DNA from: Cellulomonas sp. Leaf395
Lineage (GTDB): Bacteria; Actinomycetota; Actinomycetes; Actinomycetales; Cellulomonadaceae
DNA length: 64,000 bases
Direction: 5' to 3'
Assembly: GCF_001424125.1 (NCBI RefSeq)
Contig: NZ_LMQI01000005.1
Location: 465,567-529,566 of the forward strand
Shown: positions 57,024-64,000 of the stretch, in pieces
How the letters are laid out: each line of letters begins with the position of its first letter
Position numbering within the stretch: the first letter of the stretch is position 1
Notes under the pieces: model-generated
The model's input: only the letters and a program-made list of their open reading frames with translations
The model's database searches: none
What the model was told of the DNA's origin: nothing
Made by a program: the position numbers and the translations under genes

Positions 57024-57548
57024 TCATCGCCCCTCGCTGCCCCCCTGGTCGTCGGGCTCCACCCCGGTGGTGAAGTCCTCCGGGGTGACCGCGTCGAGGA
57101 ACCGTCGGAACCGCTCGAGGTCCTGCTCCGACGTGGTGGTCCGCACCTCCACGCCCGCCACCGCGACGACCTCCGCGGAGCACAGGACCGGGCACCCGAA
57201 CCGCAGGGCCATCGCGATGGCGTCCGACGCGCGTGAGTCCACGCGTGGCCCGGTGCGCAGCACCAGCTCGGCGTGGAAGACTCCGTCTTCGAGGTGGGTG
57301 ATCTCGACCCGGGTCAGGCCGGAGCCCGTGGCGATCAGCACGTCGCGCAGGAGGTCGTGCGTCATGGGCCGCGGGGGCACGATCCCCGCCTGGGCGGAGG
57401 CGATCGCGCTCGCCTCGTTGGGGCCGATGAGGATCGGGACGAGGAGCTCGGAGTCCGGGTCGAGGAGCAGCACGACGATCTCCTCGTCGGCGAGGTGCTG
57501 GCGCACGCCGACGATCTCGACCGGAACCAGCTCGGCGTCCTCTCCCAT
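57024..57548 (-). CDS. DUF151 (bifunctional nuclease family) protein, Rv1829-like
   Basis: 174 residues from ATG 57548; the longer frame to 57977 is a shadow. DUF151 pattern: VPVEIVGVRQHLADEEIVVLLLD, VPILIGPNEASAIASAQAG, RPMTHDLLRDVL, and RVDSRASDAIAMALRFGCPVLCS (~115-137). Thermotoga and plant members have been described as nucleases, but the biological role in actinobacteria is unknown. Same strand and cluster as the two MerR genes. Confidence 0.9.
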   Translation of the reverse strand: MGEDAELVPVEIVGVRQHLADEEIVVLLLDPDSELLVPILIGPNEASAIASAQAGIVPPRPMTHDLLRDVLIATGSGLTRVEITHLEDGVFHAELVLRTGPRVDSRASDAIAMALRFGCPVLCSAEVVAVAGVEVRTTTSEQDLERFRRFLDAVTPEDFTTGVEPDDQGGSEGR

Positions 57549-57616
57549 GCAGCCCACGCTACGACGCTGACGCCGATCCGGCGCCCCCCGCGGGCGTGCG
57601 AACTGAGACGGGCCTG

Positions 57617-58387
57617 TTATGGAGTCAGGTCGGCGACAGCCGCACGCACGAGTGCCGTGTGCATCTGCGTGCACAGCTCGCCGACCTCGGCCGCCAGGGT
57701 GCTCGCGCGCGCACGGGACGACGCGCTGCGCTGCCCACGCCACGGCGTGACGACCTGCTCCACCAGATCCGCCTGTCGGTCCGCCGACGTGCGGAACTGC
57801 CTCAGGTGACGCGCGTCGATGCCGTGCTCGGCGAGCGCGGCGGCGGCAACCACGATCTCTCGGGCCCACAGGTCGAACGACCCGGAGCGGTGCACCCGCA
57901 GCACGCCCGCGGTGACGAGCTCGTCGATGAAGCCCACCTCCACGCCGGACTCGCGCGCGAGCACGTCGATCGTCCACCGGGACCCGGGGACCTCACGGAC
58001 GCCGTCACGCGTCGCGAGGCGCGCCCGCGGCGCCGGCTCGTCCTCCTCACCGGCGTCGAGCGCTGCCAGGCGCTCGCCGATGACCTTCAGCGGCATGTAC
58101 CGGTCCCGCTGCTGGCGCAGCACGAACCGCAGGCGCTCGATGTCAGCCGGCGAGTACTGCCGGTAGCCGGCCGCGGTCCGCACCGGCTCGACGAGCCCCT
58201 GCTCCTCGAGGAAGCGGAGCTTGGAGGTGGTGACGGCCGGGAACTCGATCTGCAGGGAGGCCAGCACGTCGGAGATCCGCATCGAGGCACGGCGTGAGAT
58301 GCCCCGGGGCCACGGCTCGTGCTCGCCAGCGGGGGTGACCTTCTCCTGCGTCGCGGGCTGGACGCGCTGCGCGCGGGCGCTCGTCAC
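57617..58387 (-). CDS. MerR-family regulator, FtsR / Rv1828-like
   Basis: 256 residues from GTG 58387. MerR HTH begins at ~residue 36: MRISDVLASLQIEFPAVTTSKLRFLEEQGLVEPVRTAAGYRQYS, then DIERLRFVLRQQRDRYMPLKVIGERLAALDAG. Second domain from ~125 (SRWTIDVLARESGVEVGFIDELVTAGVLRVH) looks like a second winged helix. The homologue in Corynebacterium (FtsR) activates ftsZ, and Rv1828 of M. tuberculosis is of this type. Could be a regulator of cell division here; not proven. Confidence 0.9.
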   Translation of the reverse strand: MTSARAQRVQPATQEKVTPAGEHEPWPRGISRRASMRISDVLASLQIEFPAVTTSKLRFLEEQGLVEPVRTAAGYRQYSPADIERLRFVLRQQRDRYMPLKVIGERLAALDAGEEDEPAPRARLATRDGVREVPGSRWTIDVLARESGVEVGFIDELVTAGVLRVHRSGSFDLWAREIVVAAAALAEHGIDARHLRQFRTSADRQADLVEQVVTPWRGQRSASSRARASTLAAEVGELCTQMHTALVRAAVADLTP

Positions 58388-58427
58388 GACGCACCCCCCC
58401 TCGGGGAGAGCGTCCGGTACCGGCCGG

Positions 58428-58892
58428 TCACGCGCCGGCCGCGTCGCGGTGCGGGCTGGGGTGGAAGGTCATGCGGTACTTGCCGATCTGGACCTCGTCA
58501 CCGGAGCGCAGAACGGACTGGTCGATGCGTGTCCGGTTCACGTAGGTGCCGTTCAGCGACCCGATGTCCCGGACCGCGAACGTCGTCCCCTCACGGACGA
58601 ACTCCGCGTGCTTGCGCGACACCGTGACGTCGTCGAGGAAGATGTCGGCGGACGTCGATCGGCCTGCGACGGTTCGCTCGGCGTCGAGCAGGAACCGTGC
58701 CCCGGCGCTCGGACCACGCTGCATGACCAGGAGGGCCGACGTCGGCGGGAGCGCGTGCACTGCAGCGACCTCGTCCGGAGTCAGACCGACCGGCGCCGTC
58801 GCCTCGATCTCGACCGGTTCGATCGCTCCGAAGCTCATTGTCGTGTCGGGTCCGTGGGTTGGACGCCCGACCTGCGGGTCCTCGCCGCTCAT
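58428..58892 (-). CDS. garA: FHA-domain protein, GarA/OdhI-like
   Basis: 154 residues. N-terminal tail has a double-Thr site (PDTTMSFG, ~15-22), at the position of the kinase-phosphorylated Thr-Thr of GarA/OdhI. The FHA domain (~70-147) has the canonical AGRSTSADIFLDDVTVSRKHAEF and GSLNGTYVNRTRI motifs. In mycobacteria it is phosphorylated by PknB/PknG and controls 2-oxoglutarate dehydrogenase and glutamate dehydrogenase. ATG with GGAGGT site. The tail differs from the ETTS context, so the regulating kinase cannot be assumed. Confidence 0.92.
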   Translation of the reverse strand: MSGEDPQVGRPTHGPDTTMSFGAIEPVEIEATAPVGLTPDEVAAVHALPPTSALLVMQRGPSAGARFLLDAERTVAGRSTSADIFLDDVTVSRKHAEFVREGTTFAVRDIGSLNGTYVNRTRIDQSVLRSGDEVQIGKYRMTFHPSPHRDAAGA

Positions 58893-58949
58893 GCCACCTC
58901 CCGGGCCCGTTCTTCACGTCGACCACCGGCGTTCCTCGGGGTCAGGCAC

Positions 58950-58955
58950 ACCCTA
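58950..58955 (-). promoter_or_regulatory. Candidate -10 box for garA
   Basis: TAGGGT on the minus strand (58955-58950) gives a leader of about 50 nt before the garA ATG. Confidence 0.4.
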
Positions 58956-59032
58956 TGCGGACCAGGCGGGTCAGCGCAGCACGTCCCGCGCCCGGCTGGA
59001 CGTGATCGCGCTGGTCGGCGGCGCAGATCGGG

Positions 59033-60121
59033 CTAATCGGTCGCCGGAGGGACCGGCGTCGCGTACACCGGCTCCGGAACGGCGCGCACCGCATCGACCT
59101 CGACCAGCTCCAGGCGATCCACGGTTCCCTTGCCGCCGTTGTTCCGCACCTGTGCCATCGCACCGCCGAAGATCTCGAGCGCCGGCGCGATGATGTCCGG
59201 GTCGCCGATGGCGATCCACCGGTACGGCGCGGTCAGCTCGACGCCGTCGAGCAGCACGGCGCCGCCTGTCCCTGTGAACGCGCTGCTCGCCGTGATCCGC
59301 TGGTCGTTGAGCTGGATCGCCTCCGCCCCCGCGTTGCGCATCTCCTCGAGCATGTTGAGCATCGTCATCGGCTTGATCGACCCGTCCGGCTCCGTGAGGG
59401 TGACGATCACCCCGGGCCCCTCGGCCGGCAGGCGACCCGCGAGGATCCCCTGCGTCTCGGCACTGCGCCGCAGGGCGTCCAGAGCGGCCTGGCGGCGGTC
59501 CGAGCCGGAGAGCAGGTCGTCCCGCTCTCGTGCGAGGTCGTCCGCCTCGCGCTCGAGCGCGTCCCCCCGGTTCGTGGTCTCGTCGAGGATGCGGACCAGG
59601 TCGCCCTGCCGCATCCCGGCGAGGTTCGTCTCGCCGGACTGCCGGACCTGCGCCACGAGCGCGAAGCCGAGGCTCGCGCACAGGACTCCGGCCAGGATCT
59701 GCGCACGGGTGGCCCGCGGCTTGAGCGCCCGGCCGAGGACCACCCACCCGCTCGGGGGCTCCTCAGGAGCGGGCTCGCCGACGGGATCGACGCGCTCCGT
59801 GACATCGGGCACCTCGGGGGCGAGCGGTGTGTCGTTGAGCGCGTCGAAGATCCTGACGTCCTGGGGAACAGGCTCGGACTCAGGTTCCTCCGGCGCGTCA
59901 GTCGGCACCGTGCTCACCTCGTCGCCCTCGGGTTCCCCCGGCACCACCGGAGGCGATCCCACCTCGTCGCGCTCGGGCTCGTCCGGCACGTCTGGCGGCA
60001 ACGAGCTCAGCTCGTCCGGCTCGGCCTCGTCCGACACGACCGGCGGCAACGAGCTCACCTCGTCGGCGGGCAGCCCGGCGTTCTGCTCCTGTGCGTCGTC
60101 CTCTGGCTGGTGCATCGTCAC
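59033..60121 (-). CDS. DUF881 family protein with acidic N-terminal repeats
   Basis: 362 residues from GTG 60121, whose GTGA overlaps the upstream stop. Residues 20-82 form four tandem acidic repeats of 15-16 residues, each starting DEV/DEL (at 20, 36, 52, 67). One membrane segment near 142-160 (AQILAGVLCASLGFALVAQV), then coiled coil and a DUF881 domain (GPGVIVTLTEPDG; LEEMRNAGAEAIQLNDQRI; RWIAIGDPDIIAPAL). Homologous to Rv1825. DUF881 proteins sit near divisome genes; role unknown. Confidence 0.88.
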   Translation of the reverse strand: MTMHQPEDDAQEQNAGLPADEVSSLPPVVSDEAEPDELSSLPPDVPDEPERDEVGSPPVVPGEPEGDEVSTVPTDAPEEPESEPVPQDVRIFDALNDTPLAPEVPDVTERVDPVGEPAPEEPPSGWVVLGRALKPRATRAQILAGVLCASLGFALVAQVRQSGETNLAGMRQGDLVRILDETTNRGDALEREADDLARERDDLLSGSDRRQAALDALRRSAETQGILAGRLPAEGPGVIVTLTEPDGSIKPMTMLNMLEEMRNAGAEAIQLNDQRITASSAFTGTGGAVLLDGVELTAPYRWIAIGDPDIIAPALEIFGGAMAQVRNNGGKGTVDRLELVEVDAVRAVPEPVYATPVPPATD

Positions 60122-60450
60122 GCCTTGAACAGGTGACGACGGATCGACGCGGCGTTGGAGAAGATCCGGATGCCGAGCACCACGACGACAGCGGTCGACA
60201 GCTGCGTGCCGACACCCAGCTGGTCGCCGAGGAACACGATCAAGGCCGCGACCACGACGTTGGACAGGAACGAGATGAGGAAGACCCGGTCGTCGAAGAT
60301 CCCGTCGAGCATGGCGCGCAGGCCGCCGAACAGGGCGTCGAGGGCGGCCACGACGGCGATCGGGAGGTAGGGCTGGAGCTCCAGCGGCACGGTGGGCTGC
60401 AGGAGCAGGCCTCCGACGACGCCGATGACCAGACCGATGACTGCGATCAC
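60118..60450 (-). CDS. sbp: DUF1290 small membrane protein (SBP)
   Basis: 110 residues, three hydrophobic segments (VIGLVIGVVGGLLL; LPIAVVAALDALFGGLRAML; FLSNVVVAALIVFLG). 'Small basic protein' family, cotranscribed with DUF881 genes across actinobacteria and firmicutes, often near division genes. GTG start overlaps the upstream DUF881 stop by 4 nt. Homologous to Rv1824. Function unknown. Confidence 0.9.
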   Translation of the reverse strand: MIAVIGLVIGVVGGLLLQPTVPLELQPYLPIAVVAALDALFGGLRAMLDGIFDDRVFLISFLSNVVVAALIVFLGDQLGVGTQLSTAVVVVLGIRIFSNAASIRRHLFKA

Positions 60451-61388
60451 GTGCCGTCCCTCCCTGTCGGACCAGCAGACCCTGTCACACCGGCTCCGTC
60501 CGGTGCACCTTCAGCGCTCGGCGACGGCGCCGGTACGACGGACTCCGCGGGCACACGGGCCGCATACATCGTGACCAGACCCGTGCCGGGCAGCTCGAGC
60601 TTGCTCTGTGACGTCAGCTGGACGCCGATCCCCCAGTTCGTGCGCAACGTCGCCAGGTGCTGCCCGGCGCTGGCGCGGGCCACCTCGGTCTGCATGCCGA
60701 CGGGGTCGCCGACCGCCTCCACGGTGTACGGGCTGTTGAGGGGGACGAGGTCGACCAGCACCGCGTCGCCCGCGCTCCGGATAGCGGTCGTCGCGGTGAG
60801 CCGCTGCCCGTTCACCGCGATCGCCTCCGCCCCTGCCGCCCACAGTCCGTTCACGACGACCTGCAGGTCGACGTCCTGCACCCGGAGCGACGGATCCACG
60901 ACGTCCGGGTCGTCGGAGGGTGCGTCGGTGAGGACGAGGCGCAGGCCGCTCCCGGTGACGGGCATGACGCCGGCCTGGACCGCATCGGCGTCGATCTGGT
61001 CACGCACCGGCTGGCCCTCGTCACCGAGGAGGTCCTCCTGCAAGGTGGCGATCTCGTCGGTCATCGTCGTGATGTCCGCCTGGATCGCGTCCGCCTCCGC
61101 GCTGCGCTGCTCGATCTGCGACTCCAGCAGCGCACGTGCCTCCAGGACGGAGCTGGCCGGCTGGCGCAGCGCGAGCGTGGCGGCGGTCGCACCGAGACCG
61201 AGTCCCACCGCCAGAGCCACCAGGCCGGCTGTCGACCGGCGGGTCCGTCGTGGCTCCGACCCGGCGGCGCGACGGGCCGCGGCCTCGGCGTACCCGGCGT
61301 CGAGCGGGCGTCGGTAGAACTCATTGAGGAGCGTCATCGACGCGTCCGGGCTGCGGGGCGCCTCGCCGGACCCGTGCCGCGGGCTCAT
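60447..61388 (-). CDS. DUF881 family protein
   Basis: 313 residues from ATG 61388 (ATGA overlap with pgsA). Single membrane segment ~54-74 (GLVALAVGLGLGATAATLAL), a coiled-coil region (VLEARALLESQIEQRSAEADAIQADITTMTDEIATLQEDLL), then the DUF881 domain (GSGLRLVLTDAPSD; GLWAAGAEAIAVNGQRLTA; YTVEAVGDPVGMQTEVARA). C-terminal Pro/Gly-rich tail. Homologous to Rv1823. Operon with DUF1290 and the second DUF881. Confidence 0.88.
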   Translation of the reverse strand: MSPRHGSGEAPRSPDASMTLLNEFYRRPLDAGYAEAAARRAAGSEPRRTRRSTAGLVALAVGLGLGATAATLALRQPASSVLEARALLESQIEQRSAEADAIQADITTMTDEIATLQEDLLGDEGQPVRDQIDADAVQAGVMPVTGSGLRLVLTDAPSDDPDVVDPSLRVQDVDLQVVVNGLWAAGAEAIAVNGQRLTATTAIRSAGDAVLVDLVPLNSPYTVEAVGDPVGMQTEVARASAGQHLATLRTNWGIGVQLTSQSKLELPGTGLVTMYAARVPAESVVPAPSPSAEGAPDGAGVTGSAGPTGRDGT

Positions 61389-61969
61389 GGCGTGTCCGCC
61401 GACTCGCGCAGGAGGTGACGTGCCTGTGTGAGGTACACGGCGGCGGAGAACCAGTACAGCGCCACGCCCCACAACGCGCAGGCCCAGCCGAGGACGCCGG
61501 CGACACCGCCGACCCACGAATCCCACTGTGCGAGGAGGAGCAGCGGGAACGCGTAGAGCAGCGCAAACGTGCCAGCCTTGCCCGCGAGGTGCACCTGGAG
61601 CGGTGCGTATCCCGCCCGCGCCAGGACGATGAGCATGATCGCAAGGACCACGTCGCGCAGCCCCAGGACCGCGAGCAGCCACCACGGCACGACGCCGCTC
61701 CACGCCAGGGCCACGAGAGTCACGATGATGAAAAGGCGGTCCGCAGCCGGGTCGAGCAGCTGACCGAGCCGTGAGACCTGGCCGAGCCGGCGGGCGAGCA
61801 CGCCGTCCAGCCAGTCGCTCGCACCGGAGACGGCGAGCACAGCGACCGCCCAGCCGTCATGACCGCGCACGATCAGCAGCGCGAACACAGGGACGAGAAG
61901 GAGCCGCACGAGGCTGATGATGTTGGGGACGGTCAGCACGCGCGTGGAGACGACGTCGTTGCTCGCCAC
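61385..61969 (-). CDS. pgsA: CDP-alcohol phosphatidyltransferase
   Basis: 194 residues, about five membrane helices. Signature D-G-x2-A-R-x8-G-x3-D-x3-D is complete: SDWLDGVLARRLGQVSRLGQ then LLDPAADRLF (~51-80). Phosphatidylglycerophosphate synthase-like; the M. tuberculosis homologue is pgsA2 (Rv1822). Could also be a phosphatidylinositol-phosphate or cardiolipin synthase. GTG start. First gene of the minus-strand cluster. Confidence 0.87.
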   Translation of the reverse strand: MASNDVVSTRVLTVPNIISLVRLLLVPVFALLIVRGHDGWAVAVLAVSGASDWLDGVLARRLGQVSRLGQLLDPAADRLFIIVTLVALAWSGVVPWWLLAVLGLRDVVLAIMLIVLARAGYAPLQVHLAGKAGTFALLYAFPLLLLAQWDSWVGGVAGVLGWACALWGVALYWFSAAVYLTQARHLLRESADTP

Positions 61970-62005
61970 TGCCTCCCCCGTCCCCGTCTCGTCCTGGCGG
62001 CGTCG

Positions 62006-62011
62006 ATCCTA
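62006..62011 (-). promoter_or_regulatory. -10 box for the pgsA operon
   Basis: TAGGAT on the minus strand (62011-62006), ~37 nt upstream of the pgsA start, in the divergent gap. Confidence 0.45.
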
Positions 62012-62084
62012 TGCGGCCGCGGACGCGTCTCGGACGCGGCGTGCCTTGGCTCCGGCACCCGCCCCGTGGTGCGAGAGTTCTGAG

Positions 62085-62498
62085 ATGGTCCACCGCAACG
62101 ATCCCGATGTCATCGCCCGCCTGCTGACGGTCCCGGGACGGTGGGCCATCGTCGGCCTGTCGACCAACACGTCACGCGCGGCCTACGGCGTCGCCGCGTA
62201 CGTCCAGTCGCTGGGGCACGAGATCGTGCCCGTGCACCCGCAGGCACCGACCGTGCACGGAGCGGCCGGCGTGCGCTCGCTCGCCGACGTGGACGGTCCG
62301 GTGGACGTGGTGGACGTCTTCGTCAACAGCGCGCTGTGCGGCGACGTGGTCGACCAGGCCATCGCAATGGGTGCCCGCGCGGTCTGGCTCCAGCTCGGGG
62401 TGGTGGACGAGGCTGCGGCCGAGCGTGCACGCGCCGCCGGGCTCGACGTCGTGATGGACGCGTGCCCCGCGATCGAGGGCCCCCGCCGGGGCCTGTGA
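62085..62498 (+). CDS. CoA-binding domain protein
   Basis: 137 residues from ATG 62085; longer frame to 61917 is a shadow. Rossmann-like CoA_binding_2 domain: RWAIVGLSTNTSRAAYGVAAYVQSLGHEIVPVHPQA (~19-54), DVVDVFVNSALCGDVVDQAIAMGARAVWLQLGVVDEAAAERARAAG, and a DACPAIE ending (~127-133) with the conserved Cys. The YccU-type family. Function unknown. Confidence 0.87.
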   Translation: MVHRNDPDVIARLLTVPGRWAIVGLSTNTSRAAYGVAAYVQSLGHEIVPVHPQAPTVHGAAGVRSLADVDGPVDVVDVFVNSALCGDVVDQAIAMGARAVWLQLGVVDEAAAERARAAGLDVVMDACPAIEGPRRGL

Positions 62499-62756
62499 CG
62501 TTGTGCGCGACGTCACCTGCTGCATTAATGCCGCCATCGACGTCCGACCGGTAGACTCCTTCACGAATCTGGAGTTCGTCGCGTCCCCCTTCGAGGCGTG
62601 GCCACCACCGCTGAGCCGGTCGGGGCCCGCCTCGCGTCGTGTGGTCTAGGCATCGCGTGAGCGGTTGCCGCTGGGTGGTCCGGGGCTGCGACCCGCTGTT
62701 CGCCGACCCGGTGCACGGTTCAGGGCTCCGCCCCGCGATGATCGGTTCCCCATTTC
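62499..62756 (+). other. Intergenic / probable 5' leader of the DEAD-box helicase
   Basis: 258 bp without a gene. TAGACT at 62552-62557 is a possible -10 box. A long leader is usual for cold-shock type DEAD-box helicases. No tRNA or riboswitch was recognised. Confidence 0.4.
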
Positions 62757-64000
62757 ATGAGCTCTGCCCTGTCCTCTGCGCCTTCTGCGCCTGCGCAGCC
62801 TTCTCAGCCCCCTCAGATTCCCGCTGACGCCACCTTCTCCGACCTCGGCCTGCCGCCGGCCCTCGAGGCCGCGATCTCCGACCTCGGCTTCACCGTGCCG
62901 TCCGCCATCCAGTCCCAGGCCGTCCCCGCGCTGCTGAGCGGCCGTGACATCGTCGGCGTCGCCCAGACCGGCACCGGCAAGACCGCCGCCTTCGGCCTGC
63001 CGCTCCTGGCAGCGATCGACTACGACCTGCCGGCCGTCCAGGCGGTCGTGCTGACCCCGACGCGCGAGCTGGCGATGCAGGTCGCCGACGCCATCCAGTC
63101 GTTCGCGACGCATCTCCCCGGCCTGAACGTCCTCGCGGTGTACGGCGGGTCGCCGTTCCTCCCGCAGCAGCGCGCGCTGGCCCGCGGTGCGCAGGTCGTC
63201 GTCGGCACCCCCGGCCGCGTCCTCGACCACCTCGACCGCCGCACGCTGAAGATGGACAACGTCCGCTTCCTCGTGCTCGACGAGGCAGACGAGATGCTGC
63301 GCATGGGCTTCGCGGAGGACGTCGACAAGGTGCTCTCCGCAGCCCCCCGCGAGCGGCAGGTCGCCCTGTTCTCCGCCACGATGCCGCCGCAGATCCGCCG
63401 GGTCGCCGAGCAGCACCTCAACCGCCCGGTGGAGATCACCGTCTCGCGTCAGGCGTCCACGGTGACGAGCGTCCGGCAGACCTACGCCGTCGTCCCGCAC
63501 CGACACAAGACCGGCGCGCTCGCCCGCGTGCTCGCCGTGTCGCCCGCTGACGCGGCGATCGTCTTCGTCCGGACCCGTGGTGCGGCCGAAGAGGTCGGCA
63601 GCGCGTTGATCGAGCGCGGCATCTCCGCGGCGTACATCTCCGGGGACGTCGCCCAGACCGAGCGCGAGAAGATCGTCGACCGGCTGCGCACGGGGGCCCT
63701 CGACGTCCTCGTCGCCACCGACGTCGCCGCGCGCGGGCTCGACGTCGACCGGATCGGGCTCGTCGTCAACTTCGACGTGCCCCGCGAGCCGGAGACGTAC
63801 GTGCACCGCATCGGCCGCACGGGCCGTGCCGGACGCGAGGGCGAGGCTCTGTCGTTCGTCACACCGTCCGAGCAGTCGCGCCTCCGCCAGATCGAGCGCA
63901 CCACGCGTCAGTCGCTCATCCAGGTCGAGATCCCCTCGCCCGCCGAGGTGTCCGCCCACCGGGTGCAGACCCTGCTGGCACGGACCGCGGCGCGCACCGA
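62757..64000 (+). CDS. DEAD-box RNA helicase, 5' part
   Basis: Open through the window edge (414 codons seen). ATG 62757 is followed by a ~25-residue Ser/Pro/Ala/Gln-rich tail. Q motif region FSDLGLPPALEAAISDLGFTVPSAIQ; motif I AQTGTGKTAA (~residue 73); Ia TPTRELAMQV; TPGRVLDHL; II VLDEADEML (~176); III LFSATMPPQ; IV VFVRTRGAAE; V TDVAARGLDVDR; VI HRIGRTGRAGREGEAL (~354). DeaD/RhlE/CshA-like. The 3' end, with any RNA-binding extension, is outside the window. Confidence 0.93.
   Translation, partial: MSSALSSAPSAPAQPSQPPQIPADATFSDLGLPPALEAAISDLGFTVPSAIQSQAVPALLSGRDIVGVAQTGTGKTAAFGLPLLAAIDYDLPAVQAVVLTPTRELAMQVADAIQSFATHLPGLNVLAVYGGSPFLPQQRALARGAQVVVGTPGRVLDHLDRRTLKMDNVRFLVLDEADEMLRMGFAEDVDKVLSAAPRERQVALFSATMPPQIRRVAEQHLNRPVEITVSRQASTVTSVRQTYAVVPHRHKTGALARVLAVSPADAAIVFVRTRGAAEEVGSALIERGISAAYISGDVAQTEREKIVDRLRTGALDVLVATDVAARGLDVDRIGLVVNFDVPREPETYVHRIGRTGRAGREGEALSFVTPSEQSRLRQIERTTRQSLIQVEIPSPAEVSAHRVQTLLARTAART

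Noticed and set aside
62639-62827. 62-residue Cys-rich open frame before the helicase
   Set aside because: Overlaps the helicase start in another frame; its cysteines come from reading the Ser/Pro/Ala-rich tail out of frame.
63000-63959. 437-residue antisense open frame opposite the DEAD-box helicase
   Set aside because: The plus strand has all helicase motifs in order; the antisense frame has no recognisable domain.

Overview
The window is high-GC chromosomal DNA from an actinobacterium. Evidence for this is the strong G/C bias at third codon positions, many GTG starts, ATGA/GTGA stop-start overlaps, and actinobacterial marker genes: rbpA, mihF, pafBC, a garA-like FHA gene, helY, a DUF3866 gene, a PriA without helicase motifs, and a split lnt/ppm1 pair. 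The gene set and order suggest Micrococcales, probably Cellulomonadaceae. That family placement is inference, because no search was possible. Nearly all of the window is core housekeeping sequence. I see no tRNA, rRNA, CRISPR array or insertion sequence.

Layout. 1-3.6 kb: shikimate genes aroC (3' end), aroK, aroB and aroQ, then efp and nusB. 3.7-6.5 kb: a GPH-type transporter overlapping a PLP-dependent decarboxylase or lyase. 6.5-15.4 kb: the pyrimidine operon pyrR-pyrB-pyrC-(membrane protein)-carA-carB-pyrF, preceded by a short leader with a PyrR-binding motif. 15.5-25.1 kb: mihF, gmk, rpoZ, coaBC, metK, priA, a HAD hydrolase, fmt, rsmB and rpe. 25.15-28.9 kb: an FMN riboswitch and ribD-ribE-ribBA-ribH, then hisE-hisG and a small PH-domain protein. 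30.5-43.5 kb: DUF3866 (minus strand), pafB-pafC, a small membrane protein, tatA-tatC, a diacylglycerol kinase-type gene, helY, an amidohydrolase, and lnt-ppm1.

43.6-54.7 kb is the more accessory part. It holds rbpA, an aldo-keto reductase, two small minus-strand genes, a large LLM-monooxygenase/FAD-oxidase fusion divergent from an AraC regulator, a VOC protein, a UvrA-like ABC ATPase, a DUF1801 protein and a lone tyrosine recombinase. About 590 bp without a convincing gene follow the recombinase, and that stretch contains two copies of a Xer/dif-like core sequence. A GNAT acetyltransferase and a 53-residue acidic protein come next. 54.7-62 kb: an MBL hydrolase, a ParA-type ATPase, and then on the minus strand a conserved cluster pgsA - DUF881 - DUF1290 - DUF881 - FHA - MerR - DUF151 - MerR. 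It matches the order known in Mycobacterium tuberculosis (Rv1822-Rv1830) but lacks gcvH. The window ends with a CoA-binding protein and the 5' part of a DEAD-box RNA helicase.

Regulation visible in the sequence: the PyrR leader, the FMN riboswitch, a palindrome on the promoter of the LLM/FAD fusion, inverted repeats before one MerR gene, and a repeated pattern of a -10 box (TAnnnT) 6-8 nt upstream of a start codon, which indicates many leaderless mRNAs. The best candidate for something undescribed is the recombinase with its dif-like site pair at 52.3-53.9 kb.
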